Origin: Sphingobacteriaceae bacterium
GTDB taxonomy: Bacteria; Bacteroidota; Bacteroidia; B-17B0; Aurantibacillaceae
Direction: 5' to 3'
Assembly: GCA_016709575.1 (NCBI GenBank)
Contig: JADJMM010000019.1
Location: 23,256 to 87,255, forward strand
DNA length: 64,000 nucleotides
The position numbers and the translations under genes are program-made. Shown in pieces: positions 9,208-19,421 of this stretch (the stretch's first letter is position 1; each line of letters begins with the position of its first letter). A model generated the notes under the pieces. That model saw nothing but the letters and a program-made list of their open reading frames with translations. It was not told where the DNA came from and made no database searches.

Positions 9208-10205
9208 TACTTTAATGATTCCATTTTGTTAATTAAATCTACCAAACGCGAGCTATAGCCCCATTCGTTATCGTACCAACCAATAATTTTCACCAAATTA
9301 CCTACAATACTTGTAAATTCAGAATCAAAAACAACACTGTAAGGATTGCCGATTACATCTACTGAAACAATTGGGTCTTCTGTGTATTGTAAAATATTTT
9401 TCAAATGTGTTTCAGAAGCTAATTTATAAGCATCATTAATTTCTTTTACGGTTGGAATTTTTGTAAGTACACAAGTAATATCTGTTAACGAACCATCAGG
9501 AACAGGAACGCGCATTCCGCAACCACCAATTTTCCCTGCTAATTCTGGAAATATTTTTGTAATTGCTTTTGCAGCACCTGTTGTTGTGGGAATAATACTC
9601 ATAGCCGCTGCACGTGAGCGACGTAAATCTTTATGTGGCGCATCGTGTAAACGTTGGTCGCCGGTGTAAGAGTGAACAGTACTGATGTATGCTTCTTCAA
9701 TATTAAATTGTTCTAACACTTTTAACATCGGTGCCGCACAATTGGTAGTACAAGATGCATTGGAAACAATTATGTCAGATTTATTTAAAATGGCGTCGTT
9801 ACAACCTAATACAATAGTTTTTGTTTCATCAGTAGCAGGGGCAGAGATGATTACTTTTTTAGCACCAGCTTTGATATGTTTGTTAGCCGCTTCAGTCGTT
9901 AAAAAATGTCCGGTTGACTCAATAACATAATCCACATTTAATTCTTTCCAAGGTAGGGTAGAAGGATCTTTTTCTGCAACCACTCTTATTTTTTTACCAT
10001 CCACAATTAAATGATGTTCGTCGTGACTCACTTCACCTTTAAATGCACGGTGTACCGAATCGTACTTTAATAAATGCGCTAGTGTTTTTGTGTCTGTTAA
10101 ATCGTTAATAGCTACAATTTCAAAATTAGATTGCGTGTGTGCTATTCTAAAAAAACAGCGACCAATTCGCCCAAAGCCATTTATGGCAATTTTAATTTTA
10201 CTCAT
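9207..10205 (-). CDS. gap: Glyceraldehyde-3-phosphate dehydrogenase, type I
   Basis: Glycolytic/gluconeogenic enzyme, NAD-linked. 332 residues, full length. INGFGRIGR opens the Rossmann domain, the catalytic Cys is in SNASCTTNCAAP (about 150) and the His in STVHSYTGDQ (about 177); the S-loop and GNPYSVVFDSEF/NEWGYSSR end are typical. The residue after the second strand is Asp in AINDLTD, pointing to NAD preference. The glycosyltransferase start overlaps its stop by one base (TAATG), so the two are translationally coupled. Confidence 0.96.
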   Translation of the reverse strand: MSKIKIAINGFGRIGRCFFRIAHTQSNFEIVAINDLTDTKTLAHLLKYDSVHRAFKGEVSHDEHHLIVDGKKIRVVAEKDPSTLPWKELNVDYVIESTGHFLTTEAANKHIKAGAKKVIISAPATDETKTIVLGCNDAILNKSDIIVSNASCTTNCAAPMLKVLEQFNIEEAYISTVHSYTGDQRLHDAPHKDLRRSRAAAMSIIPTTTGAAKAITKIFPELAGKIGGCGMRVPVPDGSLTDITCVLTKIPTVKEINDAYKLASETHLKNILQYTEDPIVSVDVIGNPYSVVFDSEFTSIVGNLVKIIGWYDNEWGYSSRLVDLINKMESLK

Positions 10206-10235
10206 CGAGTTTCAGGTATTTAATTATTTTTTTAT

Positions 10236-11113
10236 CTAAAGGTGTGCGTTTATCGTTTTTAAATCATAAAGAAACCAATCATTGTCTAACAAAGCTACGG
10301 TATCGTTTTTTAAATAGTAAATATATTCTGCTTTAACATGCTTTTCTTTCTTTTCTTTCAAATCAAAAATCACAAATTCATTTTCGGATTCAAATAAGCG
10401 GTATACAGCATAATTTTTTCCGGCACATTGTATATGTTTGGTGCTTGTATGGGTTTTCTCACCTTTGTAATTATAGATATCATCATTCCCATTAAATTTA
10501 CTACCGGCAGTGCAACAATAAATTACCGAATCATAAACATTAAAACTAATTTTAGAGTAGGTAGGAGCTATAATTTGTTTCGCTGTCTCATCCATTAATC
10601 CCCATAAAGAACTAATTTCAAAAGTATAGAAGCCCGGTACTTTTGTGAAGTTAATATTGTCGTAGGTACTTGTAGAAATTTGAACTCCTTTTTTGGTGGT
10701 GAGTATTTTTTTACCGTTTATGGCCGCAACGAAAATCTGACTATTATTTAAATACAAAGAACCTGTTTGTTTATTTACAGTCATCACACAACTCGAATCT
10801 AGAGCCATTGGCGCTTTAAAATATAGTTTCTGATTTTTAGTATTGATGTAATTAAAGGCGTATTCGCGTCGCACTTGTTTGGTTAAGGAGTTGATGCTTC
10901 GTTTTGCAGCATCTTCATTTCCCACTAAACAAATCTGATTGGTTTGATCAAGCCAAAAACCGAATCGTATTGTGGTTCTATGACAACAGCTTCTCCCTTT
11001 TTAAAGCCCCATTTGTTTCCAACTTTAAATGCCGATAAAGTTTGTGCGTTTGAAAATAAGCAAGCAAAAGCAAAGACGGTTATCAAAATAAATGCTCTTA
11101 AATTTGCTTTCAC
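10236..11113 (-). CDS. WG-repeat-like secreted protein, frameshifted
   Basis: Signal peptide (about 1-23, ending in SNAQ) followed by one clear WG-repeat unit (VGNKWGFKKGEAVVIEPQYDSV) and weaker repeats later, for example SSLWGLMDETAKQIIAPTYSKI. WG repeats form beta-rich surface domains of unknown binding role. A lost base near 10950 splits the gene; the repaired junction reads FGFDQTNQICLVGNEDAAKR. About 292 residues. It ends 30 nt before gap, so it may be the first gene of a WG-gap-glycosyltransferase unit. Confidence 0.65.
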
Positions 11114-11150
11114 GTTTAGCGAAATTGGTTGTATAAAGGTACGAAAAATA

Positions 11151-11175
11151 AAAGCCTCTCAAACAGAGAGGCTTT
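11151..11175 (-). terminator. Rho-independent terminator after pruA
   Basis: Ten-base stem AAAGCCTCTC / GAGAGGCTTT with a five-base loop, located 15 nt past the pruA stop; T-rich flanks on both sides could also let it work in the other direction. Confidence 0.8.
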
Positions 11176-11190
11176 TTCATAATTCTTTCA

Positions 11191-12818
11191 CTAATCCGCT
11201 TGTAAAAACGGGTATTTGTAATCCGTTGCGGGTACAAAAGTTTCTTTTATAGTACGTGGACTCACCCAACGTAGTAAATTCACTTTAGCACCTGCTTTGT
11301 CATTAGTTCCGCTTCCACGGGCACCGCCAAATGGTTGCTGACCAACAACTGCACCAGTACATTTATCGTTAATGTAGAAGTTACCTGCGCTGTGTTGTAA
11401 TTTTTGTTGCCACATCAATTGCATAACGGTCTTGTGCAATAATTGCTCCCGTTAAAGCGTAGTTTGATGTTTTGTCAACTAACTCTAAAGTTTCTTTAAA
11501 TCTGTTCTCTTTGTAAACGTAAATCGTTAAAATGGGACCAAATAATTCTTCGCACATAGTAACGTATTTAGGATTGCTTGCTTTAAAATGGTTGGTTGAA
11601 TGAAATAACCTTTTGTTTTATCGCATTTGCCACCTGCAACAATTTCAACAGTTTTATCTTTTTTAGCAGCAGAAATATATTTTGATAATTTATCAAAACT
11701 CTTCTCGTCAATTACTGCGTTAATGAAATTAGTGAAATCTTCAGTTGGACCCATTTTCATGGATTTCAAATCAGCGATTAAATATTTTTTCACTTCTTCC
11801 CATAAATTACTTGGAATGTAAGCACGTGATGCCGCAGAACATTTTTGTCCTTGATATTCAAACGCGCCACGAGAAATTGCAGTTGCAACAATTTTAGCAT
11901 CGGCTGATTTGTGGGCCATGATAAAATCTTTTCCACCTGTTTCTCCAACAATTTTCGGATACGATTTGTATTTATGAATGTTGTTACCAATAGTTTGCCA
12001 AATATTTTGGAATACTTCTGTACTTCCAGTAAAGTGAATACCTGCAAAATCACGGTGATTAAAAATAACATCAGCAGCATCAGGACCGCTTGGATAAATT
12101 AAGTTAATAACCCCATCCGGTACACCAGCTGCTTTGAAAATTTCCATTAATACATTTGCGCTGTACACTTGTGTGTTACTTGGTTTCCAAACAACAACGT
12201 TACCCATCATTGCACAGCTCGTTGGTAAATTACCTGCAATAGCTGTAAGTTGAATGGTGTTAATGCATAAACAAATCCTTCAAGCGGACGCCATTCTAAA
12301 CGATTCCAAACACCTGGTGATGAAATAGGTTGGTCGGCATAAATTTCTTGCATATAACTTACGTTGAAGCGTAAGAAGTCAATGATTTCGCAAGCACTAT
12401 CAATTTCCGCTTGAAACGCATTTTTACTTTGTCCAAGCATGGTTGCCGCGTTTAATTTAGCGCGGTATGGTCCGGCAATTAAATCGGCAGCTTTTAAAAA
12501 GATAGCAGCGCGGTGTTCCCAAGCTAAATTAGCCCAATCTTCTTTTGCGGCTAATGCTGCAGTAATTGCTTGTTCAATATGTTTTTTATCACTCTTGTGG
12601 AAATATCCTAAAGTGTGTTTATGATCGTGAGGAGGCGCAAGACGGATTTTGTTATTGCTGCGAACTTCTTTACTTCCGATGTACATTGGGATGTCAAGCT
12701 GCTTGCTACGTAACGTTTTTAGCATGGCTTGTAATTCTTTACGCTCCGGGCTTCCTGATGCGTATTGTTTAACCGGCTCATTAATTGGTACCGGTACTTT
12801 GTAAATTCCTTTTGGCAT
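11191..12818 (-). CDS. pruA: 1-pyrroline-5-carboxylate dehydrogenase PruA (three frameshifts)
   Basis: Oxidises pyrroline-5-carboxylate/glutamate semialdehyde to glutamate, the second step of proline degradation. About 542 residues after repair, matching the mitochondrial-type P5CDH group. Visible features: EDWANLAWEHRAAIFLKAAD, the NAD-binding stretch VVWKPSNTQVYSA, IHFTGSTEVF, the catalytic Glu in VGETGGKDF, the nucleophile Cys in FEYQGQKCSAASR, and the C-terminal PFGGARGSGTNDKAG. Frames change near 12250, 11585 and 11410; similarity runs across each. No proline dehydrogenase gene is next to it in this window. Confidence 0.88.
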
Positions 12819-12820
12819 AA

Positions 12821-12858
12821 ATTTTAATTATGAATTATGATTTTAGAATTATGAATTA
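12821..12858. repeat. Short AT-rich direct repeats in pruA-parB spacer
   Basis: Copies of AATTATGAATTATGA-like words repeat two to three times between the two minus-strand genes. Such degenerate repeats are common in Bacteroidota spacers; no function is evident. Confidence 0.4.
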
Positions 12859-13749
12859 ATCTATCCCCAATAAAGAAAGGATTTTTTCAAGTTCTTTATC
12901 GTTTTTGAAAGTTAGAGTGATGCTTCCGGCATTACCATTACGTTTGTAAGAGAAAGATTTATCGAAAATTTTAGTTAATTTTTTCTGTACTTCTTTGTCT
13001 TCAATACTTAATGGTTTTTCAACGCGGGTAACTTTTGGTGTGAATTTTAATTTTTCACCACGAGCTAAATCTTCAATTTGGCGAACTGATAAATCTTGCT
13101 CTAATGCTAAAGCGAAAATAGCTAACTGACGATCTTCGTTATCAATATTGATTAAAGCTTTGGCGTGACCCATTGTTATTTCGCGGTCGCGGATGGCTTT
13201 TTGTATTGGAGCAGGTAATTTTAATAAACGTAAAAAATTAGTTACAGTGCTGCGTTGTTTTCCAACTTTTTCACTTAATGCTTCTTGTGTTAAACTACAT
13301 TCGTCGATTAAACGTTTGTAAGATAAAGCCACTTCAATTGGGTCTAAATCTTCACGCTGAATATTTTCTACCAATGCCATTTCTAACATGGCTTGATCAT
13401 CAGCCACACGGATATAAGCAGGCACTTCAACCAAACCTGCCATTTGCGAGGCACGGAAACGACGTTCGCCTGAAATCAATTGGTATTTATCGTAACCTAA
13501 TTTACGAAGTGTAATAGGTTGAATGATACCGTGAAGTTTAATTGAATCAGAAAGTTCCTGTAAAGCTATCTCTTCAAAATTAGTTCTCGGCTGAAACGGG
13601 TTGGTTTCAATATTTTTTATTTTGATTGTTGAAACAGAACCAACAATTGGAGTATTGTCTCCAACTTGCTTTGTAGTAATATCTGTTTTGGCATTTTCAA
13701 GTAATGCACTTAATCCTCTTCCTAATGCCGGTTTTTTTGTACTGCTCAT
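12856..13749 (-). CDS. parB: Chromosome partitioning protein ParB
   Basis: CTP-dependent centromere (parS) binding protein. 297 residues: the N-terminal KPALGRGLSALL tail that contacts ParA, the ParB/Srx CTPase domain with NPFQPR, the GERRFRASQMAG motif and ENIQREDLDPIE, then the helix-turn-helix (LTQEALSEKVGKQRSTVTNF) and the dimerisation tail. It follows parA in the same orientation. No obvious parS sequence (TGTTTCACGTGAAACA-like) was found nearby. Confidence 0.95.
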   Translation of the reverse strand: MSSTKKPALGRGLSALLENAKTDITTKQVGDNTPIVGSVSTIKIKNIETNPFQPRTNFEEIALQELSDSIKLHGIIQPITLRKLGYDKYQLISGERRFRASQMAGLVEVPAYIRVADDQAMLEMALVENIQREDLDPIEVALSYKRLIDECSLTQEALSEKVGKQRSTVTNFLRLLKLPAPIQKAIRDREITMGHAKALINIDNEDRQLAIFALALEQDLSVRQIEDLARGEKLKFTPKVTRVEKPLSIEDKEVQKKLTKIFDKSFSYKRNGNAGSITLTFKNDKELEKILSLLGID

Positions 13750-13792
13750 TTTTTTTAGTTCTTAATTCGTAAATCGTCCCTCGTCAATTGTA

Positions 13793-13810
13793 TCCCGATA
13801 GCTATCGGGA
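13793..13810. repeat. 18-bp perfect palindrome
   Basis: TCCCGATAGCTATCGGGA is a perfect palindrome lying directly before the repaired parA stop and 43 nt upstream of parB. GC-rich for this AT-rich genome. The same core is familiar as a dispersed palindrome in Flavobacteriia and relatives; only one copy was noticed in this window. Confidence 0.7.
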
Positions 13811-14659
13811 CTAAATGTCTTCGCTTAATTCTTGTTCTTCTGATATGCTTTCAGGGTTTAAGCCGATTGTTCTGTCTTCGTCGCTGATTTTTGTTAAACC
13901 GTTACGTTGTAAAATTTCGCGGGCTAAGTTTAAATAGTTTAAAGAAGCTTTTCCAACCGCATCGTGCATGATAATAGTTTTTCAGAAGCTTGGCGCCTCA
14001 GCTAATTTTGTGTTCCGCTGAATCAGAGTATTAAACACCATGTTTTGGAAATGCGTTTTTACTTCTTCAACCACTTGGTTCGCTAAACGTAAACGTCCAT
14101 CGTACATGGTTAATAAAACACCTTCAATATCTAAATTAGGATTTAAGTGTGTTTGAATAATTTTAATGGTTTGAAGTAATTTGCCCATTCCTTCTAACGC
14201 AAAGTATTCGCACTGTACAGGAATGATAACGCTATCAGCTGCAGATAATGAGTTGATAACTGTTAGTCCAAGTGAAGGACAGCAATCAACAATAATGAAA
14301 TCGTATTTATCTTTAATTTTCTCTAAAGCTTTTTTCATCATATACTCGCGGTTACTCAAGTTCACAAGTTCTAACTCAACACCAACTAAATCGGCATTGG
14401 TTGGTAACAGAAACAAGTTAGGCGTATCCGTTTTAAGAATTACATCTTTCGGGTGCATGCTATCAATGATACACTCGTACAAACCCGCTTTCACGTTCTT
14501 TGGGTCGATACCAACGCCAGAAGTTGCATTCGATTGCGGATCGGCATCAATTAATAAAGTTTTATATTCTAAAACAGCTAAGCTGGCTGCAAGATTAATG
14601 GCAGTTGTGGTTTTTCCTACTCCGCCTTTTTGATTAGCTATTGCGATTATTTTTCCCAT
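13811..14659 (-). CDS. parA: ParA-type chromosome partitioning ATPase with an in-frame TGA
   Basis: Deviant Walker A ATPase that segregates chromosome origins together with ParB. The N-terminus has KGGVGKTTTAINLAASLA (deviant Walker A), IDADPQSNAT (A') and IVDCCPSLG (Walker B). The reading frame is stopped by TGA at 13982-13984 exactly where the conserved APSFGK motif requires Gly; after it the same frame continues with KTIIMHDAVGKASLNYLNLA and ends with SEEQELSEDI. A G-to-T difference (GGA to TGA) explains this, unlike the indels elsewhere. About 282 residues if read through. Followed by parB. Confidence 0.9.
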
Positions 14660-14709
14660 AGTATTTATTTTGTGGCTGAACTTTTAACTTTCAACCTTGA
14701 ACTTTAAAC

Positions 14710-15390
14710 TTATTTAGTTATTGTTTCTCCTATTTTCATTAAGGTCAGATTTCTGCCTGCCCTTTTAAATTTATTTTGTGATTCGTTATGATCAATTTTT
14801 ATGTAACCGAAAGTATCGTAATGCATGCCAATTATATCTGAGCATTGAATAAAATCACTCGCAATAATTGCATTTTCAGCTCCCATTGTAAAATTGTCGC
14901 CAATTGGTAAAAATGCGAAATTAATTTTTCTGTATTCGCCAATTAGTTTCATATCGTAGGTAAGAGCGGTATCACCTGCGTAATAAAAATTGCCTTCTTC
15001 GCTTTCCACCACAAAGCCCATTGGGTTACCACCGTAAGAGCCATCGGGTAAAGAACTGCTATGAATTGCGCTTACACATTTTACATTCCCAAAATCTAAC
15101 TTCACTTTTCCGCCAGTATTCATGGGGTGAATGTTTTCTACACCTTGTTTCCCTAACCAAACATTAATTTCCCAAGCGCAAATTACTTTGGCGTTGGTTC
15201 GTTTAGCAAGTGCCACGGCATCGGCAATGTGATCTTCGTGACCGTGACTAATCAAAATATAATCGGCTTTTATGGTGTTAACGTTAATGCTTTTAGCTAA
15301 TTCGTTAGGACTGATAAAAGGGTCGAATACAATATGCTTTCCTTTAATTTCTACACCAAAACAAGAGTGACCGTAATACGTAATGTTCAT
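14710..15390 (-). CDS. UPF0173 metal-dependent hydrolase (metallo-beta-lactamase fold)
   Basis: 226 residues, typical of the UPF0173/YtkL family. The metal site is complete: SHGHEDHIADA (HxHxDH), the His in AIHSSSLPDG, the Asp in YYAGDTALTYDM and the His in IIGMHYDTF. The substrate of this family is unknown. It lies upstream of parA in the same direction with a 50-nt spacer that contains AACTTT-like short repeats, so co-transcription with parAB is possible but not certain. Confidence 0.9.
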   Translation of the reverse strand: MNITYYGHSCFGVEIKGKHIVFDPFISPNELAKSINVNTIKADYILISHGHEDHIADAVALAKRTNAKVICAWEINVWLGKQGVENIHPMNTGGKVKLDFGNVKCVSAIHSSSLPDGSYGGNPMGFVVESEEGNFYYAGDTALTYDMKLIGEYRKINFAFLPIGDNFTMGAENAIIASDFIQCSDIIGMHYDTFGYIKIDHNESQNKFKRAGRNLTLMKIGETITK

Positions 15391-15540
15391 AAGCTAAATA
15401 AAAAGCGATATTTCCGTAAAGTTAATCTAATAAGGGTTTTTAGGGGGGCTAACTTTTTAACAATACGGGCTACTTATGAGATGGGATGTTAATAAAAAAA
15501 GTCTCGAAAAAGGAGCGGAAATGGGGCATAATGGCATAAA

Positions 15541-15569
15541 AAAACCGCCCCTGTAATTGGAGCGGTTTT
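15541..15569 (-). terminator. Terminator of the 15.6 kb secreted protein gene
   Basis: Stem AAAACCGCCCC / GGAGCGGTTTT (one mismatch) with a seven-base loop, 26 nt past the stop on the minus strand and followed by a T run there. Confidence 0.75.
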
Positions 15570-15594
15570 GGGTAAATAATAAGATTTTCCCGAA

Positions 15595-16197
15595 TTAGTT
15601 TGTATACAGGGCGTTAAACTCCTGAACAGCTTTACGAACTTCGTCAATTTTAAAGAACCATTTATCAACTTGCTCTAAAAGTATGGGTTGATCTTTAAAA
15701 AATGGTTTTAGAATTTTCTTATGGCTTTTTTCGTTTAATTGAGTTAAAACATTTAGGTTGTTTTTATCATCTGCAGCAGCTCTGGTATCAACAATAAAAT
15801 AAACTGCCAGAATTTTTCCTGCGTCATCACCTACACCAGGATATTTCCATTCCATTAAGTTTAAACGACCTTGCTCTAAATATTTGATATAAACATCATT
15901 TTGATCCATGTGCAAAATTGTAAAATGATTGCCCTCAAAACCATAGCCTTTAGCTTTTTTGGTATTTATTTCAACACCTTTTCCTGCTCCTTTTGCTTTA
16001 AATTTGAAAGCAAGGTAGTAGTCGCTTTCTCTTTCCATGTTAGATTGAACTTCACCTTTAACGCTATCACCTTTTTGATTTAAATAGTATCCGGGAACAA
16101 AAATTGGAGTCATGCTTGGTTCTTTCCCTTTTTTTCCGGGTTGAGCAAATACACTTATTGATGCAATTGTTAAAATAGCTACAAATAGGTTTTTCAT
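15595..16197 (-). CDS. Secreted/periplasmic protein of unknown function
   Basis: The start is set at the ATG that gives the signal peptide MKNLFVAILTIASISVFAQ; an upstream in-frame ATG would add 17 residues and break the signal. About 200 residues, mature part basic at the start (PGKKGKEP), then a domain with VPGYYLNQKGDSVKGEVQ and GYGFEGNHFTILH, resembling the many Bacteroidota proteins that sense or modify something at the envelope. No known family is claimed. It has its own terminator. Confidence 0.65.
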   Translation of the reverse strand: MKNLFVAILTIASISVFAQPGKKGKEPSMTPIFVPGYYLNQKGDSVKGEVQSNMERESDYYLAFKFKAKGAGKGVEINTKKAKGYGFEGNHFTILHMDQNDVYIKYLEQGRLNLMEWKYPGVGDDAGKILAVYFIVDTRAAADDKNNLNVLTQLNEKSHKKILKPFFKDQPILLEQVDKWFFKIDEVRKAVQEFNALYTN

Positions 16198-16282
16198 AAT
16201 ACGTTTTAATAATTTGGATAAAGTTAGGTTTTTAAGCCGAAAAATCAAACGCTTATTTCCTAAAATTCGCTAAAATTAAGGC

Positions 16283-17555
16283 TTAATTGTCCATATAAAC
16301 GCGACCCTCTTTCCATCCGCTAACCGCCTGGTGCCAAGGAAATTTGAAGTATTCGTTTCGTTCTAAAACAAAGTCGTTTTCAGTAAACGGATTAATCACT
16401 TTTAAAAACGAAAACGTATAGAGTTGGCTTGCGTTTCACTTCCATAAACCCAAGTTTCGTTGTTCGCATACTTGTACATTTTTGTAGGAGCTCCAAAAAC
16501 AATGTAAATCATACCTCTGTCGGTTTGCCATCCCTGCTGGAAGGAAGTAAATAATTTATTAGCATGTTGAACTCTTGAATAATATTTCCGCAATAATTCT
16601 TTAGCGCGCTCATTACTTCCGCCTTTTTCTTTCCAAAATTCATCAATAGCATGTTTTTTATTCTCTGAATTTAACAACGCATTGTATTCTTCGGTAGTGG
16701 TAATATAACGCACACACTTTATCATTTCAGTTTCATCTTTTATGCCTGGATAAGAAGCATCAACGGAATATAAGGTCAAACCTTTTTTAGATTCTTTATC
16801 CGTTACAATATGATAAAATCCTTTAGGGGGAATTACAACTTTAAGTAAACCGCGACTTTTACTTATCACAAAAAACTATCCGGTTTGTAATTAAACGCCG
16901 CTCTTTCTACCAATGAAAACGGAGGAGGCGCTATAGGAAAGTCTCTTTTAAAATAATCTACCACAAAATTATTTTCAGCATTAATAAAACTTTTAATTAC
17001 TACTGTGTCTCCAGCTTTCAGGTAATAATCATAAATATTCGATCCTTCAGTTTTCTGAATTAAAAAACTTTGTCGTGTACCTGATGTCGTTTTATCAATT
17101 GTAAACACATACGGGATTTTAGTTTTTTTATTCAAATCAAAAACAAATACTTCGCAAATATACGTTTGTCCGATTCTACATTTAGAAAATAAACTTCCTC
17201 TTAAGTTTTTTAAGTCCAATTTATCACTTTGTCTGTCTAAGATTGTAACACTTCCGCTATCCAAAAGTTGACGGGTTTTGGCATTGGTATAGGTAAAATA
17301 TTTTATTTTAACTGCCGCATAAAAAGAGTTGGTAGTATCCGGACGTTTGTATAATAAATTTTCGTTATCGAAACTAAAATAGATTTGAGTTACGGAGTCG
17401 CTGATATGATAAGCTAATAATTTTGTATGTAATTCCTGATTTGTTTTTTTATAGAGATTTTCTTTTGAATGATAAGCTTCTTTAGAACTTGTACAATGAG
17501 CAAATGCCGAGAGTATCAGCAGACTAAATAAAGTATATGTTGTGAATTTTAACAA
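16283..17555 (-). CDS. GWxTD domain lipoprotein (two frameshifts)
   Basis: N-terminal lipoprotein signal (about 1-21, Cys in FAHCTSS), a beta-rich middle part, and the C-terminal GWxTD domain: EFWKEKGGSNERAKELL, QQGWQTDRGMIYIVFGAP and ETWVYG. GWxTD proteins occur across Bacteroidota; function is unknown. Single lost T bases (runs at about 16870-16875 and 16404-16408) split it in three; the repaired end is SGWKEGRVYMDN. About 424 residues. Divergent from the AI-2E family transporter with only 39 nt between starts. Confidence 0.82.
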
Positions 17556-17594
17556 ATGATGTAAATTGAGTATAAAGTTAAACTTTTAGTACAT

Positions 17595-18695
17595 TTGTTT
17601 CTCATTCTGAAAACTAAAAATTACATATTTCCCATATTAATTGCAGTTGCTGTAATTTTAGGTGCCTGGTTATTTTCATCGGTGCTCATTTACCTTGTTA
17701 TTTCTTTGGTTTTGTTCTTGATTGGAAGTCCGTTGACAACTGCAATTGAAAAGATAAAAATTGGCGGAAAAAGAATAAATGATGGTATAGCATCTTTAGC
17801 AACTTTAATCATTATTTTCGGAGTATTTTCTCTATTCTTCGTTCTTATTTTGCCGCCATTAATTCAGCAAGTGTCGTTTATGTCGGAGTTAAATTTTTAC
17901 GATGTTTTGCATGGCATTTTAAATCAGTATCCTTCTTTAAACTATTTGTTTTCGTATTTAGGTAGTGAAGAAACAATAAAATCAACCATAAACGAACAGT
18001 TTAATTCGGTGTTTAATTTTGGAAATGTTTCATCCATACTAAATAACTTAATCAGTTATCTAAGTGGTTTTATTGGCGGTTTGTTTTGCGTATTATTCAT
18101 CACATTTTTTCTTTTAAAGGATCAGTATACTGCCAGCCGTACCATTTTATTATTAACACCACCAAAAATTGAAGACCAAGTAAAAGAAATTTTAACTACT
18201 TCAAAAAAAATGCTGAGTAAATATTTTATCGGGTTAATTATTGACGTTTTAATTGTTGGTGTTTTAGCAGGATTGAGTTTGTGGATCTTAGGGATAAAAA
18301 ACGCTTTAATCATTGGTTTTGTAGCCGGCTTATTTAATGTAGTGCCTTATATCGGACCAATGATCACTCTGTGTTTTGCTCTGTTTTTAGGTGTGAGTGG
18401 TTGTATTGAAGTAGGGCAGTATGATCAAATTTCGAGCGTAATTACAAAAATATTTATTGCATTAATGAGTATTAATATTTTAGATGCATTATTTTTTCAA
18501 CCTTTTATATTTTCAAATACAGTGAAGGCGCATCCGTTGGAAATTTTCTTAGTGGTCTTAATGGCAGGAACTTTAGCAGGAATTGGTGGTATGGTAGTTG
18601 CTATTCCTGTTTATACATTGGTAAGAATCGTTGCAAGGGAATTTTTAACTCAATTTAAATTCTTCAGAAAAATAACAGAAAAAATTACAGATTAA
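17595..18695 (+). CDS. AI-2E family transporter
   Basis: 366 residues with seven to eight predicted membrane helices and the family layout of PF01594: paired N-terminal helices, a hydrophilic middle region (QVSFMSELNFYDVLHGIL) and the signature VAGLFNVVPYIGPMI near residue 250, followed by AGTLAGIGGMVVAIPVYT. Family members export autoinducer-2 or transport ions; substrate here is unknown. The start codon is TTG; no ATG fits the first helix better. The next gene follows after 2 nt. Confidence 0.88.
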   Translation: MFLILKTKNYIFPILIAVAVILGAWLFSSVLIYLVISLVLFLIGSPLTTAIEKIKIGGKRINDGIASLATLIIIFGVFSLFFVLILPPLIQQVSFMSELNFYDVLHGILNQYPSLNYLFSYLGSEETIKSTINEQFNSVFNFGNVSSILNNLISYLSGFIGGLFCVLFITFFLLKDQYTASRTILLLTPPKIEDQVKEILTTSKKMLSKYFIGLIIDVLIVGVLAGLSLWILGIKNALIIGFVAGLFNVVPYIGPMITLCFALFLGVSGCIEVGQYDQISSVITKIFIALMSINILDALFFQPFIFSNTVKAHPLEIFLVVLMAGTLAGIGGMVVAIPVYTLVRIVAREFLTQFKFFRKITEKITD

Positions 18696-18697
18696 TT

Positions 18698-19359
18698 ATG
18701 TCGTTCGAAAAATCCATTAGCTTTTTAAAAGCTATTAAGAATAATAATAACCGAGATTGGTTCGAGAAGAATAAGCCAAAATATCTTGAAGCTAAAGCCG
18801 AGTTTGAAGTATTTGTACAGAATTTAATTAGCGCCATTAATAAATTCGATAAAAAAATTGGTGCTGATTTACAAGCGAAAAATTGCGTATTCCGAATATA
18901 TAAAGATGTTCGTTTTAGTAAGGACAAAACCCCTTACAAATCTCATTTTGGGGCGTATTTTAGTCCGGGTGGTAAAAAGTCGAGCGCAGCAGGATATTAT
19001 TTTCATTTCGAACCCGGCAATATGTTTTTAGCGGGAGGTAATTGGCATCCTGAACCTGAGCAATTGCAGGCTATACGACAGGAAGTGGATTATAATGGGG
19101 ATAAGCTGATGAAGCTTATGAAATCGAAAACATTTCAAACCTATTTTGATGATTTATCAGACGAAGATAAACTCAAAACCGCTCCAAAAGGATTTGAAAA
19201 AGACGCCAAATATCTGGAGTATTTGAAGCTGAAAAGTTTTATTGTTTACCATAAGATTAGTGAGAAGAATTTCAAATCTAAAGACTTCGAAAAATATACA
19301 GCTAACGGTTTTAAGGCTATGTACCCGTTTTTAGAATTTTTAAGGAAGCTTCAGCTTAA
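18698..19359 (+). CDS. DUF2461 (TIGR02453) family protein
   Basis: About 220 residues. Signature blocks of the family are easy to see: NNRDWFEKNKPKYLEAK, CVFRIYKDVRFSKDKTPYKSHFGAYF and YYFHFEPGNMFLAGG. Function unknown. As written the frame runs on to 19426, through the promoter and into the tRNA-His gene; one missing G at about 19344 restores the ending LREASA-stop at 19357-19359, which I take as the true end. Follows the AI-2E family gene with a 2-nt gap. Confidence 0.82.
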
Positions 19360-19375
19360 AATAAGCTTTAATATT

Positions 19376-19409
19376 TTTGCCTCGTTAAGTAAAAAATTTA
19401 TTACATTTG
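19376..19409 (+). promoter_or_regulatory. Promoter of tRNA-His
   Basis: TTTG at 19376-19379 and TACATTTG at 19402-19409 with a 22-nt spacer, matching the Bacteroidota -33/-7 consensus; the tRNA begins 12 nt later. Confidence 0.65.
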
Positions 19410-19421
19410 CAGTCCTAAAAT

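Noticed and set aside
13979..13987. TGA recoded as Gly (as in some candidate phyla)
   Set aside because: TGA ends several other genes here (for example pyrD and the XRE gene) and only one such site is seen; a substitution error is simpler.
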